From Tenuifilum sp040752515 (GTDB lineage: Bacteria; Bacteroidota; Bacteroidia; Bacteroidales; Tenuifilaceae), in assembly GCA_040752515.1 (NCBI GenBank), contig JBFMGQ010000013.1, positions 1-64,000 of the forward strand: a DNA stretch of 64,000 nucleotides, written 5' to 3'. The position numbers and the translations under genes were made by a program. Numbering within the stretch: the stretch's first letter is position 1; each line of letters opens with the position of its first letter. The notes below the pieces were generated by a model. That model saw only the letters and a list, made by a program, of their open reading frames with translations, was not told where the DNA came from and did not search any database. Below, one piece after another: positions 7,604 to 17,098 of this stretch.

Positions 7604-10600
7604 ATGAAAAAACTACTGTTTCTTGCGCTTTTAGCATTAATGGCATTTCAGGCGAATACCCAGACTTTCAACAGGTTTGGCTATCCGCTCATTACTAACT
7701 ATACCCCTGAGGTATATGGCGGGAACGAGCAGGTTTGGTGTGTAACCCAGGACAACAGAGGGGTAATGTACTTTGGTACAAACGATAACGGAATTCTGGA
7801 GTATGACGGAAAAACCTGGACCATCATAACAATTCCCGAAAACAAATCGGTACGTTCACTCTGCAAGGGCGATGATGGGGTTATATATGTTGGCTCAACT
7901 GGCGAGTTTGGTTATCTTGAACCCGATAACTCCGGAAAACTTCATTACACCTCACTTTTAAATTTAGTTCCTGATAGTGTTCGTAGTAATCTTTCATATA
8001 TCTATAAAACCTACTGGCACGATGGTAAGGTTTACTTCTGTTCTCTTTCGTATGTTTTTATTTACAATGGCAAAACAGTTAAATCCATATCGTTGGGTAA
8101 GCAGTCGGAGTATGCTAATTTCTTTACCTTAGAGGCTAATAATAGATTCTATGTCAACAGCTACCTTAAGGGTTTAAGAACTTTTATAAATGACTCCACC
8201 CTAAGTCTTCTTCCCGAGGGGCAGGCTTTCATTCAAAAAAATGTATTTTCAATAGTAGGCTTAAGCTCAAACACAATCCTACTATTTACCGATGTTGGGT
8301 TTTATACCTTTACAAATGGCAAAGTCGAGAGCGTTGATACTCCCACCCGGCTTGCCAAAAGAATGGCCAATGAGTCTGCAATCCCCTACAGTGCCATTAA
8401 ACTCAATGATGGGAATATAGCCATTGGTGTTGTTCAATCTGACTGGCTTGGGGTTGTAGAGTTATCGCCCGATATGAAACCAATTGCCTTGGTAAACAAG
8501 GGAATAGGTATGCATGCCGGACAGGTATCAGAAGTGTTTCAAAATGGCGATGCCCCCCTTTGGGCTACGCTTTACGATGGAGGCATTGCTAAGGTTGAGT
8601 TAAACTCTGCCATTGGAAAATTTGGACAAGAGAGCGGCTTATCGGAGATTATTATCGACATTGTAAGATTTAATAATACTATTTACCTTGCTACTTTCAA
8701 CGGGGTTTTTTACTTAACCTACGACAGCAAGGGAGTTCCCAAGTTTATACCTGTAGATGGTATTAATGGGAATGTATGGGCGCTAACTATTTTTTCACCA
8801 CCCAATGCCCCCAAAATGCTTCTTGCGGGAAGTTACACCGATGGTGTTTTTGAAATAAAGGGTAGTAAAGCCATAAATATAAGCACTCCTCTAATTGAAC
8901 GTCTTGGATTATCGCAACAGATTCAGCATAAATGCTTTGCTTTGTACCCTTCAAAATATAAACCAGGTAGATTATACATTGGGCTAGATTCAGGCGTTGC
9001 GTTTATGGATTGGGTAAACGGCGAATGGAAAAACACTGATAACTTATTTCGCGATTCCATTCGTTTTGAGATACGCTCAATTATTGAAGACAGTAAAGGG
9101 AACCTTTGGCTTGCTTCAGGTTCTTCCGGTTTATATATGGTTACCCCAAATTTTGACAGAGTCCTGACCTTCGGAAAGGAAAGCATACCTGGCTTAGAGA
9201 ACCTTCAGTATATCAATCTATTATTTGATGGCGATTCACTAAACATACTTACTGCTAATGGTATTTACCACTTTAACTATAACAGCAACCTCTTTCAACC
9301 TGGGGGGTTAGTAAATAGTGCTTTTTCAAAGCGTTTTGGGATTTATAAAGCTACAAAGGTCTCCAATGGTTATGCCTTCCTATGCTACGATAGTAACAAT
9401 AAGAATTGGATTGAACGAGTTGTTAAGGATTCTGCTGGGAACTGGGTAACTGACAGCCGCGATCTAAAGCGACTTCCCAATAAATGGGCCGATGCGATAT
9501 ATGCTGATCCTGATGGAACCCTTTGGATTGGCATGTCAAAAGAACTTTACGTTTACAATCCTCATGTAAAACGAAGTTTTAACGCTCCATTCCGTGCCGT
9601 AATTCGCGAAGTGGTATCAAAGGATTCATTACTTTTCGGTGGAGCCTTTTATACTCAAGGGGATTCCTCGGTTCGAAAATTATCGTTAGAGCAACAACCC
9701 TACCAAATGCCGCGATTGGGTTACCACTATAATGCCATGGTGTTTACCTTTGCCGCCCCCTATTTTGAACGCGAGGAGGATATTGTTTACAGCCATTACC
9801 TTGAAGGGTCGGACGAAACGACATGGAGCCCCTGGGATAAACGCACCGAGGCCACCTATACTAACCTTAGCGAGGGCAAATATACTTTCCATGTAAAAGC
9901 TAAAAATATTTATGGCGACGAAAGCGTTGAGGCAACCTATTCCTTCGAGATTCGTCCGCCATGGTACCGAACTATTTGGGCATTCATGCTTTACTTTATC
10001 CTCTTTGTATTCTTGGTTTGGGGAATAGTAAAGTGGAACACCCGCCGACTAATTGCCGAAAAAGAGCGCCTTGAGCAGATTGTTCGTGAGCGCACAGCCG
10101 AGGTTGTTGCCCAAAAGGAAGAAATTGAACAGCAAAAGGAAAAGATTGCTGCCCAAAACGAGGAAATAACCAGCAGTATTCAGTACGCCAGCCGTATCCA
10201 ATCGGCTTTGCTTACCCCTACCGATCAGGTTAATAGAATTTTCCCTGAGAACTTTATCCTTTACCTGCCTCGCGATATAGTTAGTGGCGATTTTTACTAT
10301 ATCACACAGGTAGGGAAATTGAAAATTTCAGTTGTGGCCGATTGTACCGGGCATGGTGTTCCAGGCGGGTTCATGAGTATGCTTGGTATATCGTTCCTAA
10401 CCCAAATCATTGGCACAAAAACCGACTTAAAAGCTAATGAGGTACTCAATGAACTTAGAACATTGGTTATAACCGCATTGCATCAAACCGGTGAGATTGG
10501 CGGTAGTAAGGATGGTATGGACATTGCCATATATATTATTGACGAGGAAACCCAAACCCTTCAGTTTGCCGGAGCAAACAATCCTCTTATTCTGATTCGG

Positions 10601-10918
10601 AATAATGAGTTGACCCACATCAAAGGCGATAAGATGCCTATTGGTATCCACCTCCGTGGCGAGTTGTCGTTTACCAATAACGTGATACAAATCCAGAAAG
10701 GTGATGTAATCTATACATTCTCCGACGGGTATGTCGATCAGTTTGGCGGTGGCGATGGTCGTAAGTTTATGATTAAACACTTTAAGGAGCTGCTCCTCGA
10801 AATCCACCAGAAACCAATGAGTGAGCAAAAAATCATTCTTGATGAAACATTACGGAATTGGCATGGCGATACCCCAAGAATAGATGACGTTGTGGTTATG
10901 GGTGTACGGATTGTTTAA
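7604..10918 (+). CDS. Propeller-sensor SpoIIE-family Ser/Thr phosphatase
   Basis: A 1104-residue membrane-anchored sensor phosphatase. Residues 1-20 form a signal peptide. About 35-700 is a periplasmic two-component-regulator-type beta-propeller (repeats such as DNRGVMYFGTNDNGILEYDG and DSKGNLWLASGSSGLYM). About 705-780 is a Y_Y_Y-type Ig-like domain. A transmembrane helix lies near 791-811, a coiled coil at 815-870, and a SpoIIE/PP2C catalytic domain from about 885 to the end. Metal-binding motifs are visible: VADCTGHGVPGG near 910, SKDGMDIA, TFSDGYVDQFGGGDG and IDDVVVMG. Such proteins usually dephosphorylate Ser/Thr on small switch proteins. SiaC-like candidates lie at 17.2, 17.7, 55.4 and 55.8 kb. 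The pairing is inferred, by analogy with SiaA of Pseudomonas. The stop codon overlaps that of the convergent kinase gene. Confidence 0.9.
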   Translation: MKKLLFLALLALMAFQANTQTFNRFGYPLITNYTPEVYGGNEQVWCVTQDNRGVMYFGTNDNGILEYDGKTWTIITIPENKSVRSLCKGDDGVIYVGSTGEFGYLEPDNSGKLHYTSLLNLVPDSVRSNLSYIYKTYWHDGKVYFCSLSYVFIYNGKTVKSISLGKQSEYANFFTLEANNRFYVNSYLKGLRTFINDSTLSLLPEGQAFIQKNVFSIVGLSSNTILLFTDVGFYTFTNGKVESVDTPTRLAKRMANESAIPYSAIKLNDGNIAIGVVQSDWLGVVELSPDMKPIALVNKGIGMHAGQVSEVFQNGDAPLWATLYDGGIAKVELNSAIGKFGQESGLSEIIIDIVRFNNTIYLATFNGVFYLTYDSKGVPKFIPVDGINGNVWALTIFSPPNAPKMLLAGSYTDGVFEIKGSKAINISTPLIERLGLSQQIQHKCFALYPSKYKPGRLYIGLDSGVAFMDWVNGEWKNTDNLFRDSIRFEIRSIIEDSKGNLWLASGSSGLYMVTPNFDRVLTFGKESIPGLENLQYINLLFDGDSLNILTANGIYHFNYNSNLFQPGGLVNSAFSKRFGIYKATKVSNGYAFLCYDSNNKNWIERVVKDSAGNWVTDSRDLKRLPNKWADAIYADPDGTLWIGMSKELYVYNPHVKRSFNAPFRAVIREVVSKDSLLFGGAFYTQGDSSVRKLSLEQQPYQMPRLGYHYNAMVFTFAAPYFEREEDIVYSHYLEGSDETTWSPWDKRTEATYTNLSEGKYTFHVKAKNIYGDESVEATYSFEIRPPWYRTIWAFMLYFILFVFLVWGIVKWNTRRLIAEKERLEQIVRERTAEVVAQKEEIEQQKEKIAAQNEEITSSIQYASRIQSALLTPTDQVNRIFPENFILYLPRDIVSGDFYYITQVGKLKISVVADCTGHGVPGGFMSMLGISFLTQIIGTKTDLKANEVLNELRTLVITALHQTGEIGGSKDGMDIAIYIIDEETQTLQFAGANNPLILIRNNELTHIKGDKMPIGIHLRGELSFTNNVIQIQKGDVIYTFSDGYVDQFGGGDGRKFMIKHFKELLLEIHQKPMSEQKIILDETLRNWHGDTPRIDDVVVMGVRIV

Positions 10919-13437
10919 TCGGTCAGATTTTCTATTACCTCCTCCACTTCACTTATAAAGCCCTTGATTCTTCGGTTTAACCTTTCCATGTATAGGCTGG
11001 CCGCCTTGTGCTTGTCGGGGGGAAGCGTTTCGATTCGTTGAAGGATACTGGCAATATCGTAAATCCTAAACTGGTTAAAAGCCGATTTCATCTTATGGGC
11101 AACAGCCGATGCCTTCTTAATATTCTTGCTTTTGATATGTTGATTTAGCTCTTCAATGTTCTTTCGGGTATTATCAAGTAACGATTCCAGAATTAGCTTA
11201 ACGGATTCTTTATTCCCTCCAGTAAACCTGTATAGCTCATCAATATCAAATTTATCTGAAGCTGTGGATTTATCCTTTTTATCGGACATATCGTTTGGTG
11301 TAATACCTATAACCGGGCTAAGAAGTCGCAAAAGGTCAATTTCGGTAAAGGGCTTGATTAGATACCCTGAGAATCCCATATTGCTGAAATGTTCAGGATT
11401 ATCAACCATATCGTTTGCCGTAATGGCAAAAACCGGAATGGCATAGCCGGCATTTTCAATGAGCTGAACAACCTCATAGCCCGACACCTCTGGCATTTGA
11501 ATGTCGGTTATCACAGCATCGTACCTTTTTGCATTTAAATGGTCGACCAGATTCCTGGCGTCGCCAATGGTATCAACCTGTAAACCAATATTATTGGCTA
11601 TTTCGCTTATAATAAGGCGGTTAACCTCATCATCATCAATAATTAAAATGGTTGTTCCAGGTTTTATTCTGTAATGGTTTTCTAGTTCCGAATCGGCTGC
11701 TTGCATTTCTCTTATACTATATGGGATTACCACCCTAATTATGGTGCCTTCGTTTGGCTCGCTGGTAAGCGAAATTTCACCACCCTGCAGTTCAACTAAC
11801 TTTTTAACAATGGTTAGCCCTAATCCTGTGCCCCCAAACCTGCGCGATATTCCACTATCGGCTTGGGTGAACTCCTCAAATATTTGCGATTGCATTTCGG
11901 GCGGGATGCCAATACCTGTGTCGGCAACAGTGAATTGGATTTTAACCGATTCATCGGTTTTTCGAAGCACAGCAGCCGATATAATAATGCTACCCTGATT
12001 GGTGAACTTAATGGCATTGCTAAGTAGGTTAATAAGCACTTGTCTTAGCCTAAAATCGTCGCCTGTTACATATTCGGGTAACGACTGGTCGATATTCGGA
12101 AGGACATGAAGTTCCTTTTCGGTTGCTTTAAGCTCAAAAAGCTTAACCACATCGTCAACCACATCGCGTGGCGAAAATACTCTACTTTCCAGTCGAAGTT
12201 TTCCGGTGGCCAACTTTGAGTAATCCAAAATATCGTTTATAACCGCCATTAAGTGGTTCGATGAGTTGCCTAGCACGTCAACGTATTCTTTTTGCTTGTT
12301 GCTCAATTCCGTTTTTGCTAGCTGACGCGAAATACCTACGATAGCGCTCAATGGCGAACGGATCTCATGGCTCATGTTGGCAAGGAATTGCTCTTTCAAC
12401 CGCAGCAGATTCTCGGCATACTGTTTGGCTTCAATAAGCTGTGCATTGTATGTAGTATTGCGCGATATATCACGCATGATTATGGCCAAAAGTATAACCA
12501 GCGCAATAAATGTAATGGTACCGAGCAGTAGTATTTTGAGTAATGTTTTTGCCAAAACCTCTTGAACGGTTAGGGATTGGGTGATATACTCTGCCTGTTC
12601 CTGTTTCTCGATGCTTGAAACAATAAGTTGAACTTGATTTAGAATGGCCCTGTTCCTGTTAAGCAGCTCTTTCTCCTTTTCGTCGAGCAGCTTAAGCTGA
12701 TTCTGTTGATCGGCTCTAATATTGTCCAGTATGAGTAAAAGTCTTTGGATAATTGAGTCCGATATGTATGAGATATTCGGAATGGTATCGTACGAGTACT
12801 CAATTAGAGTGTCGGTTTTTATGGTATCAATTTTTTCAGGGCCAAGGAAAAAACGCTTGATTCTGGTGGACATCGATGCATTATCGTTTTTTTTGTAGAT
12901 AACCGTGTCCCGTTTTAGCTGGGTTACCGTTTTTTGTTTGTAGATCTGGTTATAGCGTTGAGTCTCCGATCCTGCCTTGGCAATTCGTTGCATTGCTTTG
13001 TCATAAAAAATACTTGTGCTAATAATTTGTCGCATCTGGAGTATTTCGCCTTCAATTTCCCTTTTGTTTTGGAGCAATTTCTCAATCTTTCTGATTGAGT
13101 TCAGCTGCGATGGGTTATTGTAGGCAAGCTTTTGAAGCGATTTTAAGGCTGCTGTTACTTTTTGGTGGTTGTTGTTATAGGTTTTAAGGTAATCGCCGTT
13201 TGATGTTAGCACATACATCCTGAAATCGCTATCCTCGGTATAGATTGATGTGATAAGCCTATTCAGCACTGTGATTTTTTGACCGGGTAGGCCAAATCCC
13301 TCTCGGGTTGTTTTAAGGTCGCTAACCCCCCGGTAGGTCATAATGATTGCCGAAACCGAGAAAATAATAATCAGCAAAAAGCCCCCAATAACCTTTGGCT
13401 TTATCCAGTAGGCACGGCTTTGTATTTTTTGGAGCAT
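10915..13437 (-). CDS. Hybrid sensor histidine kinase with receiver and HPt domains
   Basis: An 840-residue inner-membrane phosphorelay kinase. A transmembrane helix near residues 17-36 and another near 297-322 flank a largely helical periplasmic sensor. Then follow HisKA with the phospho-accepting His357 (LANMSHEIRSPLSA), HATPase with N473 (NLLSNAIKFTN) and the G boxes (DTGIGIPPE, GGTGLGLTIV), a receiver with Asp645 (VITDIQMPEVSG), and an HPt domain with His781 (AVAHKMKSAF). No separate output domain is present, so the signal probably passes from HPt to an unlinked receiver. The frame is open to 13509, but the ATG at 13437 is chosen: the extra 24 codons would run through a palindromic element also found elsewhere, and KIQSRAYWIKPK before the first helix is a normal start. 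It converges with the SpoIIE phosphatase gene, stops overlapping by 4 bases. Confidence 0.9.
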   Translation of the reverse strand: MLQKIQSRAYWIKPKVIGGFLLIIIFSVSAIIMTYRGVSDLKTTREGFGLPGQKITVLNRLITSIYTEDSDFRMYVLTSNGDYLKTYNNNHQKVTAALKSLQKLAYNNPSQLNSIRKIEKLLQNKREIEGEILQMRQIISTSIFYDKAMQRIAKAGSETQRYNQIYKQKTVTQLKRDTVIYKKNDNASMSTRIKRFFLGPEKIDTIKTDTLIEYSYDTIPNISYISDSIIQRLLLILDNIRADQQNQLKLLDEKEKELLNRNRAILNQVQLIVSSIEKQEQAEYITQSLTVQEVLAKTLLKILLLGTITFIALVILLAIIMRDISRNTTYNAQLIEAKQYAENLLRLKEQFLANMSHEIRSPLSAIVGISRQLAKTELSNKQKEYVDVLGNSSNHLMAVINDILDYSKLATGKLRLESRVFSPRDVVDDVVKLFELKATEKELHVLPNIDQSLPEYVTGDDFRLRQVLINLLSNAIKFTNQGSIIISAAVLRKTDESVKIQFTVADTGIGIPPEMQSQIFEEFTQADSGISRRFGGTGLGLTIVKKLVELQGGEISLTSEPNEGTIIRVVIPYSIREMQAADSELENHYRIKPGTTILIIDDDEVNRLIISEIANNIGLQVDTIGDARNLVDHLNAKRYDAVITDIQMPEVSGYEVVQLIENAGYAIPVFAITANDMVDNPEHFSNMGFSGYLIKPFTEIDLLRLLSPVIGITPNDMSDKKDKSTASDKFDIDELYRFTGGNKESVKLILESLLDNTRKNIEELNQHIKSKNIKKASAVAHKMKSAFNQFRIYDIASILQRIETLPPDKHKAASLYMERLNRRIKGFISEVEEVIENLTD

Positions 13438-13460
13438 TTGATCGTAATTAACAACCAAAG

Positions 13461-13624
13461 TTAAGCCCAAATTTGTCAATTGAAAAAAAATTGACAAATC
13501 GACCATCAAAATCTTTCAATCCGAAACTTCGGCGCTAAAGATTTTGATAAGTCTGGATTACCTCCGATAAGTCAATAGAAACAAGGTATTTAATTTTTTT
13601 TGTGTTTCTATTGACTAATCTCGG
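13461..13624 (-). repeat. Dispersed ~163-bp three-hairpin element, copy 1
   Basis: Three consecutive inverted repeats. A: ATTTGTCAATT at 13471 with its complement ending at 13499. B: ATCAAAATCTTT at 13505 with its complement ending at 13548, enclosing a second small stem CCGAA/TTCGG. C: GTCAATAGAAAC at 13571 with its complement ending at 13615. Read on the minus strand, nearly the whole element aligns with 55078-55240. It lies just upstream of the histidine kinase start. It contains no convincing open frame. It could be a MITE-like element, a REP-type repeat or a structured RNA. Confidence 0.8.
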
Positions 13625-13654
13625 TTTAAAAAAACTAGTCTTTGATTTTGGCAA

Positions 13655-13682
13655 CAAAAAAGCCGAACCACTGTTCGGCCTT
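13655..13682 (-). terminator. Rho-independent terminator of the envelope protein gene
   Basis: Read on the minus strand, GCCGAAC/GTTCGGC with a 4-base loop is followed by six T. It ends the gene at 13700-14824. Confidence 0.85.
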
Positions 13683-13699
13683 TATTGAAGCCTGATTAG

Positions 13700-14824
13700 C
13701 TACCTTGAGTACCACGAAATACCTAAACTTATTGAAATAAACATTGGCGTATCGCCTACAGGGGGGAGGACAAAGAATGAGAATTTGGTTTTAGGCAAGG
13801 GAGCTAACTTATTCATGGTTGCAGTGAAATTTGAAAACTCAAAATCTACTCCAAAACCACCAAGGTTAAAGCTGGCATTTGTGTCGCTGCTATAGTCGGT
13901 TTGCGTGGTGTTAATTGGGGCAGGAAGTGTTATGGTAGAGGCTGTTGAAACAAAATTTAGAGTGAGCGATGGTCGGTATTTAAAAGTTAGTGCAACCCCT
14001 TTCCAATTTCCGGGGTCAAGAAATTTACCAATTCCCAAAGTCCAACCTAGATTTACTGCAATAGGGTAAGAGAGCGTAAGTACTGACATATCCATGCTAC
14101 CCCCACCTGAAATATTCATATCCAATTTGTAACGGTAAAGCAGAACATCCATTCCCCACCCATAAATGAAGCTGTTCCAAGTAGAAATGCCAGTCTTGTA
14201 CTCAGGTATTTTAAGGTTAAGCCAATTAGTTGCAAGAGAAACACCACCACCATAACCATCAACCCGGGTATCGAAGTCTTTCAAGTCCATGCCAAAATAG
14301 GTGCCGGTAAGCAGAACCGATTCGTTTTTAATTTTACCTCCTCTTGCCAACCACTCCTGCCTTATGGCTTCCGATTCATCAATTTTCTGAATGGTGAAAC
14401 CAACTGCCTTGCCGTCTTTATCAATCTTAAAGTTAGTTTCTCCTTCTGCATTAACGGTATCAGCTTTTTGGATTACCTCTCCTACTGCCAACTCTTTCCC
14501 CTCGAGGAGTTTTAAGTAAATACCCTTGAAATCAAAACCAGTTTCAAAAACATACTTCTCGCTGGGAATTGCTCTTAATCGGTACGATTGACGAACACCA
14601 CCAGCAGCAGCCTCAATCAGTAAAGGCTTGCTGTAATCGTGAGGAACAATAACTGAAATTTCGCTACCGTTTTTTAGGATGTACTCATTGTCGTTAATAA
14701 TAATACGTAATTTAGCAGCCGATCCTTGAAATTTCGAAGGTCTAATGAATTTGATGGTAACACCTTCCTGTGCATTTAATGCTTGGCAGGCAAACATAAT
14801 AAGCATAAATAGTAGTTTTTTCAT
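13700..14824 (-). CDS. Unrecognised exported protein, probably outer membrane
   Basis: A 374-residue protein with a clear signal peptide (MKKLLFMLIMFACQALNAQ). No family was recognised. The first half contains a short beta-rich domain (VTIKFIRPSKFQGSAAKLRI) and a small charged segment around residues 115-150. The second half has alternating hydrophobic and aromatic stretches with many glycines, and the last residues (ISISLGISWYSR) end in an aromatic-rich strand. This pattern suits an outer-membrane beta-barrel or a protein docked on one. It stands alone, with its own promoter-like sequence at 14851-14881 and a strong terminator. The promoter has the same TTGACA/TAACTTG form as those of the surface fibre genes, so joint expression is possible, but this is inference. 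Confidence 0.7.
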   Translation of the reverse strand: MKKLLFMLIMFACQALNAQEGVTIKFIRPSKFQGSAAKLRIIINDNEYILKNGSEISVIVPHDYSKPLLIEAAAGGVRQSYRLRAIPSEKYVFETGFDFKGIYLKLLEGKELAVGEVIQKADTVNAEGETNFKIDKDGKAVGFTIQKIDESEAIRQEWLARGGKIKNESVLLTGTYFGMDLKDFDTRVDGYGGGVSLATNWLNLKIPEYKTGISTWNSFIYGWGMDVLLYRYKLDMNISGGGSMDMSVLTLSYPIAVNLGWTLGIGKFLDPGNWKGVALTFKYRPSLTLNFVSTASTITLPAPINTTQTDYSSDTNASFNLGGFGVDFEFSNFTATMNKLAPLPKTKFSFFVLPPVGDTPMFISISLGISWYSR

Positions 14825-14850
14825 GGTTTGGTTTGGTTAAGTTTGGTTCA

Positions 14851-14881
14851 TCAAGTTAGTTCATACTTTATGCATTGTCAA
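14851..14881 (-). promoter_or_regulatory. Putative promoter of the envelope protein gene
   Basis: On the minus strand TTG(ACA) is followed, after 20 bases, by TAACTTGA: the same boxes and spacing as upstream of two fibre genes. It lies 27 bases before the ATG. Confidence 0.45.
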
Positions 14882-15112
14882 CTTTATTTTCATGTATTTG
14901 ATAAACGAGCATAAAGTGATGGCTATTTCAATTAGTTCTATTACCAACACAAGCTTATTATTGGTGAGGTTTTAATTCCAAATAAATAGAATCAACTTTT
15001 ATAGAATTAGTTTGATTTCATTGAATTTAAGGGAGTTGCAGTGTTTAATAAGAGAAACCAAAAAATATGAAGTTAAAAAGAAACCACGCCAGAAGCATAG
15101 TTTTAAGTGGTT
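14882..15112. other. Intergenic stretch without a recognisable gene
   Basis: AT-rich sequence between the promoter of the envelope protein gene and the tRNA-derived repeats. Short open frames here run into the repeats and show no conserved features. No RNA gene or promoter was recognised. Confidence 0.5.
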
Positions 15113-15397
15113 GGGGCAGAGCCAGTCCCGCGGAGCGGGAACTCGAACCTGCGAAAAGAAACCGAAAGGATATTTGCAGAAGAGAGTGGGTTAAGGAGTT
15201 AACCGGAAAATTAAACAGAAAACCCCGCGCAAGGCGGGGTTTAATTTTTTTGTAGCGGGGGCAGAGCCAGTCCCGCGGAGCGGGAACTCGAACCTGCGAA
15301 AAGAAATCGAAAGGATATTTGCAGAAGAGAGTGGGTTAAGGAGTTAACCTAAAAATAAAACAGAAAACCCCGCGCAAGGCGGGGTTTAATTTTTTTG
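15113..15397 (-). repeat. Two tandem 145-bp repeats carrying the 3' end of the initiator tRNA
   Basis: Two near-identical units, period 145 bases, begin near 15113 and 15255; the next period falls on the tRNA itself. Each unit holds the terminal bases of the tRNA gene (read on the plus strand, the GGGGCAG acceptor side and ACTCGAACCTGCGA of the T arm), interrupted by about 20 inserted bases with a TCCCGC/GCGGGA palindrome. Each also holds a 50-base AG-rich stretch and a terminator-like hairpin ACCCCGC/GCGGGGT. The units differ mainly in a few bases near 15204 and 15349. They look like remnants of repeated duplication, or of integration and excision, at the tRNA 3' end. Confidence 0.8.
15366..15397 (-). 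terminator. Terminator downstream of the initiator tRNA
   Basis: A hairpin ACCCCGC/GCGGGGT with a 5-base loop. T-rich tracts lie on both sides, so it could act in both directions. An identical hairpin occurs 145 bases further on (about 15221-15252). Confidence 0.65.
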
Positions 15398-15470
<73 letters not shown>

Positions 15471-15607
15471 ATACTGTTTGCGAGTGCAAATATAGTCAAG
15501 TTCCCATAAACAACAAAATCAAATTAATTTTTTTTAACACAACCCGATGTTTTTGCTCTTTGCATATCGTATTTTGCTACATTTCAAATATCTTGCATTC
15601 CCATTTG

Positions 15608-17056
15608 ATGGCATTTATGAGGAAGATATTTGCAGCAAATTTGATTTTCCTGTTACTTCTCAATGGGGTAATAAAACCGCTTTGGATATTTGCTATTGAT
15701 AGAAATGTGCAAATAGTGCTGGGTGCTCAAGAGTATGGTTTTTACTTTGCTCTCTTTAATTTCTCGCTCCTTTTCAATTTTTTGCTCGATTTGGGCATCA
15801 CCAATTTCAATAATCGTGAAATCAGTTACCATCCTCAAATGGTTTCGCAACAGTTCTCTAACATTGTTGTAATTAAGCTTGTTTTGGCCATAATTTATTC
15901 AGTGGTTACCGTTGGTTTAGCATTAGCTCTAGGTTTTGGGAGCAGGCATATTGCACTGCTGGCAGTGTTAACGTTAAACCAGTTTTTGGCTTCGTTCCTG
16001 CTTTTTGTTAGATCAAACCTAAATGGACTTCAGCTTTTCAAGGCCGATAGCATTTTGAGTGTTATGGATAAGGTCTTTGTTATTGTTTTGGTATCGTTAC
16101 TTTTATGGGGAAATCTGAACTTTAGGTTTACCGTTGAGGTGTTTGCATTAACTCAAACCATTTCATATATTATTACCATTGTTATAGCGTTTTGGCTGCT
16201 TAAGGGCAAATACCGTGTTACTATTCATCCACAATTCGATAGATTCACCATAGCGGATTTAATCAAAAAAGGGTTTCCTTTTGCAGTGCTGGTTTTGCTA
16301 ATGACTTTATATAGCAGGCTCGATACCGTTTTGGTAGAACGGTTAAGCCCTAATGGTGCTGTATCGGCTGGAGTATACGCTCAGGCGTTTAGACTTTTCG
16401 ATGCCTTCAATATGTACTCATACCTCTTTGCTGCATTAATGCTACCAATTTTCGCACGCATGATGAGTAACCATGAAGATATCAGGGAGATTTTTAACTT
16501 TTCGGTGCATCTGCTTATCATTCCCGTTATTGCTATTTCTGTACCAACAATGATTTATAACTACCCCGTAATGAGCATTCTGTATCATGAGCATATTGAC
16601 ATTTCTGCAAAAGCTTTGGTTTTTCTGATGGGCTCTTTCATTTTTGTTGCATTTGCATACCTTTTTGGAACCGCATTAACTGCAATGGGCAAAATATGGC
16701 TACTTTGTAGGATTTCATTGTTCGTCGTAATATTCGGTTTGCTCTCTATCGTAATACTCATCCCCAGGTTTGGTGTTTTAGGCGCAGCTGTGGCTAACCT
16801 TATTGCAAACGCATTGGCAGCATTACTCCAGGGCTATTTTTTCATTCGAAATCAAAAGGGGGTAATTGGCAGATCATCGGCTTTAAGAATTTCCCTTTAT
16901 GTATTCATGTACTTTTTACTTGGCTTGATATTTCGGTGTACTGTTGGTAACAATCTGTTAGGTTTTTTAATATCGGTAGCCTCGAGCCTCATCATTATCT
17001 TTGGGCTTCGTTTACTTACATTCAAAGCAGTTTATAGCTTTGTTAAAGGTATATGA
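15608..17056 (+). CDS. Wzx-type polysaccharide flippase (MATE/MVF-like)
   Basis: A 482-residue integral membrane protein with about 12-14 hydrophobic helices from the N-terminus on (IFAANLIFLLLLNGVIKPLW) to the end (FLISVASSLIIIFGL). It matches the polysaccharide biosynthesis flippase family: an early helix pair followed by YGFYFALFNFSLLFNFLLD and a GITNFNNREI loop. Such proteins turn lipid-linked oligosaccharides across the inner membrane. The ATG at 15608 is chosen because a longer frame would start inside the tRNA gene. No polymerase or glycosyltransferase genes are adjacent; a glycosyltransferase lies far off at 59.8 kb. The substrate cannot be told. Confidence 0.8.
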   Translation: MAFMRKIFAANLIFLLLLNGVIKPLWIFAIDRNVQIVLGAQEYGFYFALFNFSLLFNFLLDLGITNFNNREISYHPQMVSQQFSNIVVIKLVLAIIYSVVTVGLALALGFGSRHIALLAVLTLNQFLASFLLFVRSNLNGLQLFKADSILSVMDKVFVIVLVSLLLWGNLNFRFTVEVFALTQTISYIITIVIAFWLLKGKYRVTIHPQFDRFTIADLIKKGFPFAVLVLLMTLYSRLDTVLVERLSPNGAVSAGVYAQAFRLFDAFNMYSYLFAALMLPIFARMMSNHEDIREIFNFSVHLLIIPVIAISVPTMIYNYPVMSILYHEHIDISAKALVFLMGSFIFVAFAYLFGTALTAMGKIWLLCRISLFVVIFGLLSIVILIPRFGVLGAAVANLIANALAALLQGYFFIRNQKGVIGRSSALRISLYVFMYFLLGLIFRCTVGNNLLGFLISVASSLIIIFGLRLLTFKAVYSFVKGI

Positions 17057-17098
17057 TAGTGTATTTATCATACCCTTATGTTTAGTTGTCAAAAAGCA

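Noticed and set aside
13438..13509. Extended N-terminus of the histidine kinase
   Set aside because: These codons fall within the dispersed hairpin element, whose other copies are not coding.
15012..15255. Two short overlapping open frames
   Set aside because: They run across the 145-bp tRNA-derived repeats, differ between the repeat copies and show no protein features.
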